A stretch of DNA of 64,000 nt from an uncultured Polaribacter sp. (GTDB lineage Bacteria; Bacteroidota; Bacteroidia; Flavobacteriales; Flavobacteriaceae): positions 1-64,000 of the forward strand of contig NZ_CANLXV010000003.1 in assembly GCF_947495205.1 (NCBI RefSeq). Reading direction: 5' to 3'. This document shows, in pieces, positions 63,445-64,000 of this stretch; within the stretch, counting starts at the first letter, position 1; every line of letters begins with the position of its first letter. Made by a program: the position numbers and the translations under genes. The notes under the pieces are model-generated. The model had not been told where the DNA came from, ran no database searches, and worked only from the letters and a program-made list of their open reading frames with translations.

Positions 63445-64000
63445 ATGTTACAACCAATTGATATTCAGCAAAAACTAATAGAAATTAGAAGCAAACAAAC
63501 CAATTCTAATAACACTTTATCTTGGGTACAATCTATCTTTGATGAGATTGATGTGCAACAAAATTCGGTTTTAGAAAGACTTTCTAAATCACCAATACAG
63601 AGAAATTTAAATTCTTTTAATATTGATAAAGTTTCTTCAGACGCTATTTTTCATATTTCTCAGATAGAAAAAATATGTGTAGATTATCGTTTACGATTCT
63701 TAGATACAAAATATTTTAAAGGAGATTATCCACAAGAAGTAATCTCTAAAATAAATGCTATAGAGAAAGAACACAATACTGTTTTAGACGGTTTTAAAAT
63801 CATAGCACCTTCTAAATTATTTACTTTAAATGAAGCAGATGATCCATTATTATTTGCTCCAATGGGAAATGGATACTACTATTTGATACACAAATGGGGT
63901 ACAGATTTACATCCTTTAAGAAAAGCAAAGTTTTGGGCTATTAAAAATGTAGAAAATTTACTTATTGCAGTTTTACTTGCCAGTATTTTAGGTACAGTTG
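63445..64000 (+). CDS. Hypothetical membrane protein, truncated at the window edge
   Basis: An open frame from ATG at 63445 (MLQPIDIQQKLIEIRSKQTN) runs to the end of the window, 185 codons, without stop. It is mostly helical and soluble, then near residues 160-185 has a hydrophobic region starting WAIKNVENLLIAVLLASILG, so a C-terminal membrane part continues beyond the edge. HKWGTDLHPLRKAKFW precedes it. I recall similar Flavobacteriaceae hypothetical proteins; function unknown. About 100 bp after the TonB receptor. Confidence 0.7.
   Translation, partial: MLQPIDIQQKLIEIRSKQTNSNNTLSWVQSIFDEIDVQQNSVLERLSKSPIQRNLNSFNIDKVSSDAIFHISQIEKICVDYRLRFLDTKYFKGDYPQEVISKINAIEKEHNTVLDGFKIIAPSKLFTLNEADDPLLFAPMGNGYYYLIHKWGTDLHPLRKAKFWAIKNVENLLIAVLLASILGTV

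Overview
The window is AT-rich chromosomal DNA from a member of the Bacteroidota, most probably a marine Flavobacteriaceae (Polaribacter/Tenacibaculum-like). The evidence is the set of families found only or mainly in that group (DUF4290 next to murA, DUF4856-imelysin-HTTM-TonB receptor, a zinc-poor DnaJ, the CASQ/CGFCGK small protein), many TonB receptors and SpI/SpII signal peptides, and promoters of the Bacteroidota type (TTTG or TTTC, 19-22 bp, TAnnTTTG) ahead of many genes. No phage, transposase, integrase, CRISPR array, rRNA or tRNA is visible. It looks like ordinary core genome carrying interspersed stem-loop repeats.

Layout. 0-5.4 kb: uvrA, an ECF-like sigma factor with a 47-codon gene behind it, an endonuclease III without Fe-S cysteines, and a bcp peroxiredoxin. 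5.4-10 kb: a B12 locus, with a BtuF-like lipoprotein coupled to guaC, divergent from a cobalamin riboswitch and a BtuB-like receptor. 10-12 kb: a satD-DUF3307-membrane protein operon headed by three 18-bp operator dyads at a strict 28-bp period. 12-16.5 kb: UvrD/PcrA helicase, DUF4290 and murA, whose catalytic Cys is replaced by Asp. 16.5-19.1 kb: repeat B, grpE-dnaJ, a possible sRNA, and rnpB. 19.3-24.6 kb: two unrelated-type aconitases in tandem. 24.6-31.6 kb: Crp/Fnr regulator, a lipoprotein with two RskA-like repeats, an Nramp relative without its metal-binding motif, a second sigma factor, a GT2 enzyme, a small Cys-rich protein plus a decayed copy of it, and MscS. 31.7-38.5 kb: murB, aminotransferase, a retropepsin-PDZ protein, DUF1573 and valS. 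38.6-46.5 kb: kdsB-HAD, small conserved proteins, a CBS-domain cystathionine synthase, a 307-bp palindromic repeat element, an SbtA-like permease divergent from its LysR regulator, and lipA. 46.6-49.7 kb: sigma / putative anti-sigma / Spy-like operon and a conserved protein of unknown function. 49.8-53.9 kb: an MBL hydrolase followed by a four-gene module (coiled-coil protein, DUF, Ras-like GTPase, hybrid histidine kinase). 53.9-64 kb: MFS, HMG-CoA lyase, dehalogenase-like hydrolase, then an iron-type uptake operon and a truncated membrane protein gene at the right edge.

The best candidates for something under-described are the GTPase-histidine kinase module (50.7-53.9 kb), the modular stem-loop repeat family (four modules at three loci, with stems that change in sequence but keep pairing), the 28-bp operator array at satD, and the duplicated LysR box with the regulator's first codons between the sbtA-like gene and lysR.
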